A stretch of 64,000 bases of DNA from Flectonema sp. DT1601. Lineage: Eukaryota > Euglenozoa > Diplonemea > Diplonemida > Diplonemidae. The notes below the pieces were generated by a model. That model was given only the letters and a program-made list of their open reading frames with translations. It was not told where the DNA came from and did not search any database. Both the position numbers and the translations under genes were made by a program. The DNA lies in contig OZ025852.1 of NCBI GenBank assembly GCA_964019425.1, forward strand, positions 378,501 through 442,500. The letters run 5' to 3'. How positions within the stretch are numbered: position 1 is the stretch's first letter; every line of letters starts with the position of its first letter. This document shows, piece by piece, positions 10,392 to 23,129 of the stretch.

Positions 10392-12239
10392 ATGTACCGA
10401 TCCCTAATTATTATGATTGCTGCGATGATGACTATCTCAGCTGTTGCTCAAGAAGGTACTCAAATACAAGTCAACACAATTGATTATCCATATGTTAATG
10501 GACCAGAGAATCCATCAATCACATCTTTATATTATGGAGGTATTGTTGTAGTTTGGGATGTTCCCTCTAGAGATGGAATATACGGACAGTTGTTTGATTA
10601 TGATGGAAGTAGAATAGGAAATACCTTCACTGTCATTGAGGGAACGTATTGTAAAAATCCTGTCGTTGCTGCTGTTTTAGACTCTTTTGTGGTAGTATGG
10701 GAATCGAAAGTTGGCCGCAGATCGGTTCTCAATTTCACTGCATACGATGAGACGATGTTTAGTCAAGTGTCTCCTGATCTGCTAGTCTTGCCGGAGGGTA
10801 TGTTTGCACGAAACCCTACAATCGTTCAGGGTGGTCAGGGATTTAAAGTAGTTTACCTGGCACACAGAGAAGATGTTAACGGGAATACACACTCAGCGGC
10901 TATTTACAGCCATGATATTTACTACAGTGACTATATTATTTATAAGAATTCTGAAAATGCTACTCTGCTGTCGACTTTTGATACAACTCCGTATCGTGAA
11001 GCAGTTCCGAGAGTTTCAGAAGTTGCACACAGTCGCCTGATCGGTCACACATGGGATGCTAACGGCACAGTTATTGTTCATTTCACTGATTGGTATCAAA
11101 ATAAAAATTTCACAAAAATACCTAATGCATACAACCCTGACATATCAGATAGAGCTGTGGTGTACCAGTCTGAAGGAGATATTTATTTACAAATAATATC
11201 TGATGAGGTAACTGACTTACAACCAGTTAAAGTATCCGACGGTATTAATGGTCAGCATAGTCATCCGAGAGTAGTTGTCTCATCGAAGTATAAGGGAAGT
11301 TCAATAGTTGTTGTTGTTTGGACTGTGAAAAAACGAGATGTAAACAGAGCAGTTTTATCACGTCAGTATAATTACACAAACTTATTACCTCTAACAGAAG
11401 TGTATGTGGTCAGTGACGATCACACTAGCCTTAAACGGATGCCCGCAATTTCACGATGGGGTGATATTTTCGAGCCTGGCTCTCCAGGATATGCAATCGT
11501 GTGGAGGTCTCGGCCTCATCCGAAAACCGGTGCAATTGCAGCAAAATTATTTCCGAAACTACCCTCGTCTGAAACCAAATCTCCGCCTTTCGTTCCGTCG
11601 AATTCATCTCAGATCCCAATACCAACTGGTTCTGAGTCCCTTTTTCAGATAAAGCTGAAAGTCAAAAGAGTATCCTACACAGAAACAGCCAAGTCCATCA
11701 CCTGCATATCGGACTCAATAAATAAATTAATGCTCCGAAGTAAAGATGATCTTTTTATCGACAATATCTGTCTTTCTAAATTAAGTGAAGTGATTGAATG
11801 CCGACAGCCTACCAGTACGACCGAACTGAAAGGTTTTACGCTTCGATTCGTAGGAACTTCAGTTGCTGGTATTCATTGGTTGCAAGAAACCTTATCCCTT
11901 CATATGACTACTGCTATAAAAGATTGTTATGATAAGGATTCCAACATCATTGTTGGTGACATGGTCGTAGTCGATATTACGGTCCCGACGTTGAAAGTTA
12001 TCAGTAAAGTTGGAATATCTGTCGCTGTTATTTCAGGAGTGTTGGTGCTTTGTATTGTGTCTGGATACTGTTATACGAGATCTGAAGAAAAGAAACACAT
12101 GAAACTTAAAGAAGAAGGAGAAGAAGAAGGAGAAGAAGAAGAAGGCGTCCCTGAGGAAGATGTTTTCGATGCCGCAAATCAAGAACTCGACGTCATTCAA
12201 GACTACGAGAATGAAGATGAAGAATCCAAGGACACGTAA
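10392..12239 (+). CDS. Type I surface protein, paralog 2 without the PT stalk
   Basis: The protein has 615 residues with the same signal peptide, ectodomain, membrane-proximal Cys domain, membrane helix (~540-562) and conserved tail (AANQELDVIQDYE) as the preceding gene. The long (PTSV)n stalk is replaced by a short Ser/Pro linker. The cytoplasmic side has an added poly-Glu stretch from GAA/GAG repeats near 12110-12150. The first ~280 bp are almost identical to 7925-8204, and 11053-11315 is almost identical to 8600-8870. The stretch between is strongly diverged, a pattern typical of gene conversion or of selection on one patch. Only 190 bp separate the two genes. An acceptor-like CAG ends near 10365. 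Confidence 0.87.
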   Translation: MYRSLIIMIAAMMTISAVAQEGTQIQVNTIDYPYVNGPENPSITSLYYGGIVVVWDVPSRDGIYGQLFDYDGSRIGNTFTVIEGTYCKNPVVAAVLDSFVVVWESKVGRRSVLNFTAYDETMFSQVSPDLLVLPEGMFARNPTIVQGGQGFKVVYLAHREDVNGNTHSAAIYSHDIYYSDYIIYKNSENATLLSTFDTTPYREAVPRVSEVAHSRLIGHTWDANGTVIVHFTDWYQNKNFTKIPNAYNPDISDRAVVYQSEGDIYLQIISDEVTDLQPVKVSDGINGQHSHPRVVVSSKYKGSSIVVVVWTVKKRDVNRAVLSRQYNYTNLLPLTEVYVVSDDHTSLKRMPAISRWGDIFEPGSPGYAIVWRSRPHPKTGAIAAKLFPKLPSSETKSPPFVPSNSSQIPIPTGSESLFQIKLKVKRVSYTETAKSITCISDSINKLMLRSKDDLFIDNICLSKLSEVIECRQPTSTTELKGFTLRFVGTSVAGIHWLQETLSLHMTTAIKDCYDKDSNIIVGDMVVVDITVPTLKVISKVGISVAVISGVLVLCIVSGYCYTRSEEKKHMKLKEEGEEEGEEEEGVPEEDVFDAANQELDVIQDYENEDEESKDT

Positions 12240-12627
12240 TGTGTAGCATCTCATTGCATTACACAAGTAGATCTCTGTCAGTTTTGATTCCCCGCTGTCC
12301 CTTTTCTCAGTTCTTCATTCTGATTATTATCTGCCCCCCTTTTGTTCTTGTTGTCGTTCTTCTTATTTTAGTTTGTAAAAAGTCTTCTTTTGAGCAGTCA
12401 GTCTTATATGAATAGATGTCTTGAATTGATTCGAAGGCTGGTTTCTTGTTGTGTCTTTGTGTTGTTGAGGGAAAAAAAAAAAAAAAAAAAAAACTACTTT
12501 TTCTCCCCATTGCAGGTTTCCCCTCTCCTCTTTTTCACCCTTTTTTTACCCCTTTCTCTCTCTATTTTTATATTAGTTAAGCGCAATTATAAGTTGTTGT
12601 TTTTCGCAAACAACCATACAGGCTGGC
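12240..12627. other. Intergenic
   Basis: Short spacer with one poly(A) run (about 12471-12492) and a pyrimidine-rich part (12500-12560). An AG acceptor-like site ends at 12621, six bases before the next ATG. Nothing else is seen. Confidence 0.6.
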
Positions 12628-14583
12628 ATGCCTGACTTCGGGAGACGAGACGGAATGTCGTTCATGCTCGGAGCGGATGTATCAATGCCACCAGTGTTAC
12701 CGATTACAGTAGGAGGTGTTACGATTAATATTGTTGATGGTACTGATGTGAGAGGGCCATTGCTTGGGTTGGGAATGCCATTACTACCGCAGTTGCTTAT
12801 GCATACGGCAAATACGCAGGTAGCACCTCCGCCTCCACCACTCCCACAGCCAACACCGTTAGCAGGTGGATTACGTCTGCATAATAATCTAACAAATCTG
12901 TTTCTGTTAGTCTCACAGAGTGCACTGCCTACACTCTCAGCTATTATGCATATCCTTGACATAGATGATGGAAATGGCAATCCTGAAAAAAAGAATTCTA
13001 AAAACGGAAAACTTGGACTAAACCCTAGAGCACCAGAATTCAAACCCCGGAGTAACTTTGGTGGAGTTCAAGCCAAGGCTCCGATATGTCATTTTTACAT
13101 AAGAGGATTATGTATGCATGGTGGTACCTGTCGATATAGTCATGCATGGCCTTCTCCTCAAGTAACTCCTCCATCTGTTCAGCCATCAAATCAGTTGAAT
13201 TCACAACGTGCAATACAATTCTTATTAAATGCAGCATCAGCATCGTGTCAGCTACCACCGCAGATAACAGAAGAGATAATTGCTTGTCAGAAATATAACA
13301 ATGGGACTTGTAACGATGAATCATGGCCTCATAAACTTCGTCACTTCTACACTGAACCAGATGATGGATCTGGTATACATAAAGTTGACTCTGGTTGTAT
13401 ATATCCAGCACCTAGGGCTAGACAGAGAACATGTCAAGTTCACTCTAAAAGGATGTTAAAATGGGAGCCAACTACTCGAACATGGATGCAAGCCACTCCA
13501 GCTGCAGTCCCGCTACCAGCTGATAAGTGCTTTACTATAATGACCTACAACGTTCTGTTTGATCATTACATGAAGGATCACATTCACAGTACTAAAAGAT
13601 ACCATGCTCTTCTCGAGGTGCTTCGTGAATCAGAATTTGATATTTGTTGTTTGCAAGAAGTTCAACCAGCCTTTCTGCGTCTACTACTAAAAGAAGAATG
13701 GGTGAGAAGAAAATACTGGGCGTCTGCAGCGGAGGAGTGTCCGTCGTTGTCTTTTTCGGGAGTCGTTGTACTATCAAAATGGCCATTTTTAGATATATCA
13801 GTGCACGACTTACCACAGACTTGCGGTAACATATCACCATCAGTTCTTGGTCATTTGCGTTTGTCTGATCAGACGACAGTCGGGATATGCAGCGCTCATC
13901 TGTCACAGTCAGATGTTGAAGTTCGTACGTGTCAGTTAGCAAATTTACTACGAAAAATTAAACAGGAAGATCATGTTGTGTTGTTGGGTGATTTTAATAT
14001 GCATGCGTTAAATCCAGGAGCTGAGTTTGATGATGCTTGGGTAGACAGTCACGAATCGACACCAGAAGATGGATGGACTCTGTCGTTATCTAATAATCCT
14101 TTAGCACTTAGAATGATTGAAAATGATAAAAGAGAAATGTCAGACGGGGATGATGAAATAAAAGGAGGTCGGTTTGATATTATTTTTATTAGGTCTCGTA
14201 AGAACAAATCTCTAAAAGAAAAACTTCAAACGGTTCAATCTTCAGCTAGAGTTGGTGGAAAGGATAGTTGCAGTCACTATCTTGTTAGAAGAGTATTGCG
14301 ACTGTGTTCTTCGCTTAATGAAGATCCATTGCCGTTACTTCATAAAATTGGTATTGACGCAGACGACTGTCAACTGTTTACGGAGACACGTGATCCTGAG
14401 AGACTAAATCCTGACAGCTGTCAGTCATCTTTATCACCCTTTTCGGATGACTTGACTCTACGAGATCAACTTAGCGATGCTATCGATGCTCTCAATGGTA
14501 TCCCAAAATATCTTTGTCCCTCTGATCACTTTTATGTTAAGGCTTCTCTTGTTGCAGCGCCGTCAGTCCTATCAGAAAGTTAG
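12628..14583 (+). CDS. CCCH zinc-finger protein with EEP-family nuclease/phosphatase domain
   Basis: The protein has 651 residues. A CCCH finger of spacing CX7CX5CX3H spans about residues 154-172 (CHFYIRGLCMHGG...). A second, degenerate Cys/His cluster lies near 215-240. The C-terminal half is an endonuclease/exonuclease/phosphatase fold with its motifs in order: TYNVLF (~306), LQEV with catalytic Glu344, a SAHLSQS strand, LGDFN with Asp455/Asn457, RFDIIF, and SDHF with His634. All the usual metal and catalytic residues are present, so an active Mg-dependent enzyme is expected. CCR4/nocturnin/angel deadenylases and TDP2 share this fold. The CCCH finger suggests RNA as substrate, but that is inference. 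The N-terminus is Gly/Pro-rich. The start is supported by the acceptor-like AG ending at 12621. Confidence 0.85.
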   Translation: MPDFGRRDGMSFMLGADVSMPPVLPITVGGVTINIVDGTDVRGPLLGLGMPLLPQLLMHTANTQVAPPPPPLPQPTPLAGGLRLHNNLTNLFLLVSQSALPTLSAIMHILDIDDGNGNPEKKNSKNGKLGLNPRAPEFKPRSNFGGVQAKAPICHFYIRGLCMHGGTCRYSHAWPSPQVTPPSVQPSNQLNSQRAIQFLLNAASASCQLPPQITEEIIACQKYNNGTCNDESWPHKLRHFYTEPDDGSGIHKVDSGCIYPAPRARQRTCQVHSKRMLKWEPTTRTWMQATPAAVPLPADKCFTIMTYNVLFDHYMKDHIHSTKRYHALLEVLRESEFDICCLQEVQPAFLRLLLKEEWVRRKYWASAAEECPSLSFSGVVVLSKWPFLDISVHDLPQTCGNISPSVLGHLRLSDQTTVGICSAHLSQSDVEVRTCQLANLLRKIKQEDHVVLLGDFNMHALNPGAEFDDAWVDSHESTPEDGWTLSLSNNPLALRMIENDKREMSDGDDEIKGGRFDIIFIRSRKNKSLKEKLQTVQSSARVGGKDSCSHYLVRRVLRLCSSLNEDPLPLLHKIGIDADDCQLFTETRDPERLNPDSCQSSLSPFSDDLTLRDQLSDAIDALNGIPKYLCPSDHFYVKASLVAAPSVLSES

Positions 14584-14898
14584 ACAGGACTGGCTTTACA
14601 CATCTCTTCGTCATCGTAGGTTGCTACTCCTTATTAAGTAAGTCTGTATCAATATAATTGCACGATTTTTATATAAAGAAAAGAAAGTATTTCTTTTAAT
14701 TTGGCAATAAAAGTTAAAAAAAAAAAAAAAAATTTACACTTATTAATTGCGATAAATTTATGAGTATGTCTGTGGTGTGTACTGTCTGGAGATTGGCCAG
14801 CTGTTAAGCTTTTTGGTTACATGTTCTTTTACAGTAAGGGATATATAAAGCAAAACGGAACATGGAAAATCAATTAGGCAAAATACACAAGGGATCTA

Positions 14899-14930
<32 letters not shown>

Positions 14931-15502
14931 CCCCTTTTGAATGGTTTTGTTGTTGTTTTTTTTATTTATTTTTTTTTATAATTATTTTTTTTCCACAACC
15001 TTTTTTTAAATTGTACCATATGTGTTTCATATTTTCCTTTTTTTTGAAACTGAGTGGATGTTGAGATTCCTTTGATCGTTTTTTTTTTCTTTTCATGCGG
15101 GGATACAATACCTTCAGTCTTTTCGATTTTTTTAATATTTTTTTTTTTTGAAATTTGTTCTCTTTTGTCCCTGCTTTTTTTTTTTTTTTTTTTTTTTTTT
15201 TTCCCCTCGGAACGAAAAAAACTTTTTTTGAAAGTTAGGGGATCAGCTGCTATTTTTCGTATTTTGGGTTACAATAATTTTTTTAAATTTTTTTTTTATT
15301 TTATTTCTTCTCTTAACGGCGAATTCGCGAAATGAAAAAAAAAAAAAAAAGATAACAAATAAATAATTACCTTGTAAAGGTGAAGTTTGCTGCTCATTTC
15401 TTTAAAATGCGAGAATAAAATGTCGGGAGAGGAAAAAAAAAAAAAAAAAAAGAAACGTCGGTTTTGTTTTGTTCTCAACTGTGGTTATCGGTCTTTAGCA
15501 AA

Positions 15503-15540
<38 letters not shown>

Positions 15541-16129
15541 TTAATTTTTTTTTCCCCAACTGACGTTGTTTCTTAGTAATAATAAGCTTTCCTTTCCTTT
15601 CCTTTTTTTTTCCTTTCCTTTTTCCTTTTCCTTTTTTTTTTTTTTTTTTTTTTCTTCCATTATTCGGGTATTTTTCTCCTTTCGCCTCGGCTTAATTGAA
15701 AATAGTTTTGTTTCACAAAACTTTTATACTTCAGCATCGGAGTCAACACTCGTTGCTTACACACTTATTTCACGTATGACATAAAGCTTCTCCTACCTCC
15801 CCAGTACTGGCCTCTGGGGATGCGCAATTAGACTCGCCGACCAATTTAAAATATACGAAGAGGAGAAATTCTTTCAGTCTCTGTGCCACTCCCCTATCTT
15901 ATAAGCATTTTTGCAGTTTGTTGAGGAAAATCGTTGTGGAAAAAAAACTGTTTTTTTTTTTTTTTTACTTTTGTATTTCTCTCTTGTTTTAGAAATATAA
16001 CAAAAAAAAAAAAAAAAATGAGGAATTTTGTGATGAAGTCGATTCTCTGGATCGGTTGTTTGGCTTTTCAATTAGTAAGTTGATTTTTTATTTTTAATAT
16101 AAACTTTTGTATGTTTTCCTCAGATTACC
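14584..16129. other. Intergenic, homopolymer- and pyrimidine-repeat-rich
   Basis: No credible gene. It contains AATAAA-like sequence near 14704 (a possible polyadenylation signal of the upstream gene), many A/T runs, an (AAAAG)n tract near 15518-15540 and a (CCTTT)n-type tract near 15590-15650. A pyrimidine tract and CAG ending at 16123 precede the next ATG. Confidence 0.6.
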
Positions 16130-17998
16130 ATGTCATGCTTAACAGCTGAAGAGATCGCATGCGTGGTATCAGCGTATGAGAGAAGCGGAGACATTGCGGA
16201 TATTTGGAAATTATTAGACACTCTGCAGTCAAATCAAATATACTTGTCCAAAACTGAAGTTGAAAAAGTTGTGACTCGCTGCCTGGGCGACATTGATCAT
16301 TGTGACAAACTGACTTTTGAGGAATACAAAAATATAGTACAGGCTTGCAAACAAGTAATATCTGAAGGGACGCCAGATACGTTGAATATTAGCGAATTGG
16401 CACAGCAAGCAGAAGGGGTCCTGGAGAGATTTGGATTCCCACCTCTGAATACTTATGTATCTGCAGGTTCAGACACAATAATGTCATCTTCGAAATTGAA
16501 TTTCAGTGTTTCTACGAAGGACATCATTCGATCAAAGGAAGACGTCGTTAGCGACTTGTTAAACACGCAGTCATTTGAAAATACATTCATACAAGCTCTA
16601 TATTCAACAGACTTATCTACTGGTGTTATTGGTGTCGCACAAGGACATAAGAATTGGAAAGAAACGAAGAGTCGGGTTAGAAATTTTCTCCAACACAAAA
16701 CCAATCTAATAGAACAAGTTAAAGAAATTAGCGACCTTTCAAAAAGTTTCTTCGCACAGAATCCCGTTGCTGCATCAGACTCAGAACGACTACAGAGAAG
16801 ACTGCAGGCGCTCTCAAAGACGCCAAACACTAAAGTAGCTGTTTCAAAGGTACCCTTGTTAAATTCTTCTAGCAGGAGTTTTGGTAAGAAAATGGTCAAA
16901 AGCGGAAGCTCATTATTATCATCAAGACACAACATGAGTCCGACCATGAGCGCAGCAAGTGAGTTTGGCGCAAGTTCAAATCTCGATGACACAAGCGTGG
17001 ACGACAACAGCAATGAAAATGTTAGCGAAGGAAACAGAGAAACAACAACAGCTAAAGGGGTACCTGTGTTGAGTTGGGTTAAACGCGCTCCCCCCCCTGG
17101 ATTTGAAAGCGTCTTTTCATTTCGAAAAAATGATATCTTAGAATACACTGAACTCAATCAAGATGCACCTCCGCTATCCGTACACAGTACTCTGTTGACG
17201 CTGCCTGCTTCTTGGATAATATTGTTGAAATCTGGATTGCAATTTAAGGTTGGATTCTCGACCTTTATATATGCATCATGGCGTGCCTCTCCTTCCCTTG
17301 ATGTTGGAGAGGCATGCATTATATTTAATAATAAAGTAGTTCTGAGTGGTTCAAGTACCTTACCGATATTACGAGAGGGAGACCTCGTTATGTTTATCGT
17401 TTCGGAAGAACGGGTTGATGACATTGATTTTATAAATATTGTTATTCGGGTGAATAATAAAATTGGTTATGTTGGATCTATTCCGTTGACACTAATGGTG
17501 GATACCGATTATCGGGTTACTGTTGAAATGTATCCGGGTTGTGTTATTCAGCTGCTCCGACCTGTTACGGTATTAAAAAATAGAGCACCTCTCGTATCAA
17601 GCTCTCCGATTCTCAAATCGTTTTCTCGTAGTCAGTGTAATCGAGAATCAGCCAGTGGTAGTCGAAAAAAAAAGTTTTTACAACACTTTAAACCACTTCC
17701 GATCAGAGGTAAATCACCTAAGCCGGGTAGACTGGTGAGTCATAAAGAAAAGGATCCCTGGGTATCTTCTGCTATTGTCACCAATAGTATGACTTCCAGG
17801 TTCAGATCTACGAAATGTTTTTATGATGAGAACCCTTCAAGTGAGATTGATTTAAATAGTCTTGAACCTTCTTCTGCTGCTCTAAACATCACAACATTAC
17901 CATCTCGACTTCCTACAGTACATCAACCAAAAGATTGGTTTGCAATTCCAAAGTCTCTTGTTCAAAGTCCTATGAGGACATCTTACATGAATTTTTGA
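16130..17998 (+). CDS. Unknown protein, possible N-terminal EF-hand-like pair
   Basis: The protein has 622 residues. Residues ~1-80 resemble a degenerate EF-hand pair; the second loop reads DIDHCDKLTFEE, keeping Asp at loop positions 1 and 3 and Glu at 12, while the first loop lacks most ligands. Residues ~130-230 are helical and charged, and ~240-310 are Ser-rich. Residues ~315-480 are a beta-rich region starting at PPPGFESVF that could be an SPRY/jelly-roll-like domain, which I cannot confirm. The C-terminus is basic and Ser/Pro-rich. There is no signal peptide or membrane helix. The start follows an acceptor-like TTTCCTCAG ending at 16123. Confidence 0.82.
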   Translation: MSCLTAEEIACVVSAYERSGDIADIWKLLDTLQSNQIYLSKTEVEKVVTRCLGDIDHCDKLTFEEYKNIVQACKQVISEGTPDTLNISELAQQAEGVLERFGFPPLNTYVSAGSDTIMSSSKLNFSVSTKDIIRSKEDVVSDLLNTQSFENTFIQALYSTDLSTGVIGVAQGHKNWKETKSRVRNFLQHKTNLIEQVKEISDLSKSFFAQNPVAASDSERLQRRLQALSKTPNTKVAVSKVPLLNSSSRSFGKKMVKSGSSLLSSRHNMSPTMSAASEFGASSNLDDTSVDDNSNENVSEGNRETTTAKGVPVLSWVKRAPPPGFESVFSFRKNDILEYTELNQDAPPLSVHSTLLTLPASWIILLKSGLQFKVGFSTFIYASWRASPSLDVGEACIIFNNKVVLSGSSTLPILREGDLVMFIVSEERVDDIDFINIVIRVNNKIGYVGSIPLTLMVDTDYRVTVEMYPGCVIQLLRPVTVLKNRAPLVSSSPILKSFSRSQCNRESASGSRKKKFLQHFKPLPIRGKSPKPGRLVSHKEKDPWVSSAIVTNSMTSRFRSTKCFYDENPSSEIDLNSLEPSSAALNITTLPSRLPTVHQPKDWFAIPKSLVQSPMRTSYMNF

Positions 17999-18302
17999 AT
18001 TTTTTTTTTTTTTTTTTTGCATTTAACAAGTATTGTAAGAACGAAAAAGAATTGTTGGCAGCACACGTAAACCTCCTTTAGCTTTATCAGTTTAAGTCGG
18101 TTCACGGTTTCGTGCACAACCAAAACCTTTATTTTCATTTACCCATTTTTTTTTTCCTTTGTTTTGTTTATATTCTGTTTGTGATTACTGTACAACTATC
18201 TACATTCAAAATAGGATTTTTTTTTGTCGACATTTTTTCCTAGTAGAAGTTTTTTTTTTCACATACATTTGTTTTTTTGTATTAGGTCGCCTGGAAGGCT
18301 GG
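17999..18302. other. Intergenic with repeat A
   Basis: Poly(T) run directly after the stop, then an inverted copy of repeat A (18019-18128), then a T-rich stretch ending in a TATTAG acceptor-like site (18285) before the next gene. Confidence 0.65.
18019..18128 (-). repeat. Dispersed repeat A, copy 2
   Basis: The reverse complement matches 53215-53325 closely, including the GTGCACGAAACC, AAAGGAGGTTTACGTG and CGTTCTTACAATACTTG segments. Next to poly(T) (that is, poly(A) on the element's strand). Confidence 0.75.
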
Positions 18303-21591
<3,289 letters not shown>

Positions 21592-23129
21592 AAAAAAAGA
21601 AACATTTTTTTCATAATTTTTGTAAATCCCAAGCCCGTCTAGCTTCGTATACTTTTCTATACTAGTTAAGACACGCTGAGGTTTTTTTTCGATTCTGTGA
21701 TTTCTAGTTTCCTCCCTGCACACAAGTAACCTTAAATTCAATGAAGTTGTGAGCGATTGGAATCTGTTCTTCCTGTCTCGCGGCATTATCACTCTCTCCT
21801 CCAGGGGGAGCAAAAAAAAAAAAAAAAAAAAAAAAAAAGAAATTGCTTACTATGTTTGCAGCTGCCAATCAGGCAGCTTCAATCTTTGTGTACGAGATGC
21901 TTTCTCACGCACTGAAGAAATCTATTTGTGAGTTAACAATGGACACTAAAAGTTTTTTTTTCTTTCTTTCTCACCCCCCCCCTCCCACTATTCAGTCTTG
22001 TTGACTGCTCTAAGATGGGATTTGTATACAAGCCTATAAAGTAAAGGGGAAAAGGAAAGAATGAAAAAAAAAAAAACGAAAAAAAAATGCGATTATTGCA
22101 ACTTGTTTCCCTTTCGTCATTTTGCACCTTAAACATTGCTTCAAACTCTTCACAGAGACGATGAGAAATGGGGAGGCAAGAAAAGAAAATAATAAAAAAA
22201 AATAATTGTAAAAAAAAATAATTAATTTAAACAAAACGTTGACTCTTGTCAATGTGTTCTGTTGTTGGTTGTACGGTCCTGACTTTCCGTTCGTTGGGAT
22301 CCACATACCAGGAAAAAAAAAAAAAAAAAAAATCACTAATATCCCTTCCAACCCTTCGCTCCCCACCTTGTAAAAAAAAAAAAAAAAAAACAACATTTTG
22401 CTACAATGGTTGTACACCTTCGACTAAATCGACTTCCGTTTTGTTTTAACCGGTTTTCATTAGTTTTGTTGTATTTTTTTTTTGTAATTATTATTTCTTT
22501 CCTATTTAAACCAGCATCAATCACCATGTCGCTCCTTGTCCAGACCTGTAATGCTCCTGGCCGCGCGCGCGCACTACTGACGCATTAAACGAGCCTGATT
22601 GGGCATCCGCCAACCTTCTTTTCGGTTCCATTCGTCTTTCTTGTGATGAAATAACGTCCTAATAGTCTTCTTTCCAATGAAATTATTTTCTTGATTCAAT
22701 TCAACGTTTTGCTGACAGTTTCATTCTGAGATAATTAAATTTGCATCAGTTCAGTTCGTGTGGTAGTTGTTCTCTCTTTCCTTGTTGTGATGAAATAACG
22801 TCCTAATAGTCTTCTTTCCAATGAAATTATTTTCTTGATTCAATTTAACGTTTTGCTGACAGTTTCATTCTGAGATAATTAAATTTTTGCATCAGTCCTG
22901 TTCGTGTGGTAGTTGTTCTCTCTTTCCTTCTTGTGATGAAATTAATTAACCTGATGCTCTTTAGTTTGGTCTATCTGAACTTAAACATGATTGGGTCTAC
23001 TTACGTTGCTGTTCGTATGGCTTTTTGTACACATATAACCTGCTGCTTGCCTGTACTGTGTGTTTATCTTGCAACTGACGTGCCTGTTCCTTATATTTTT
23101 TATTACTGTTCAGTATTTATAATTTAGCT
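21592..23129. other. Intergenic with tandem repeat
   Basis: Poly(A)/poly(T) runs to about 22400, then a 144-146-bp tandem repeat (about 22640-22940) upstream of the sulfatase gene. No credible ORF. An acceptor-like TACTGTTCAG ends at 23113. Confidence 0.65.
22640..22940 (+). repeat. 144-146-bp tandem repeat, two copies plus the start of a third
   Basis: The segment GTGATGAAATAACGTCC starts at 22643 and 22787. A shortened third start (GTGATGAAATTAATTAAC) lies at 22933. The two full units are almost identical. Confidence 0.85.
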
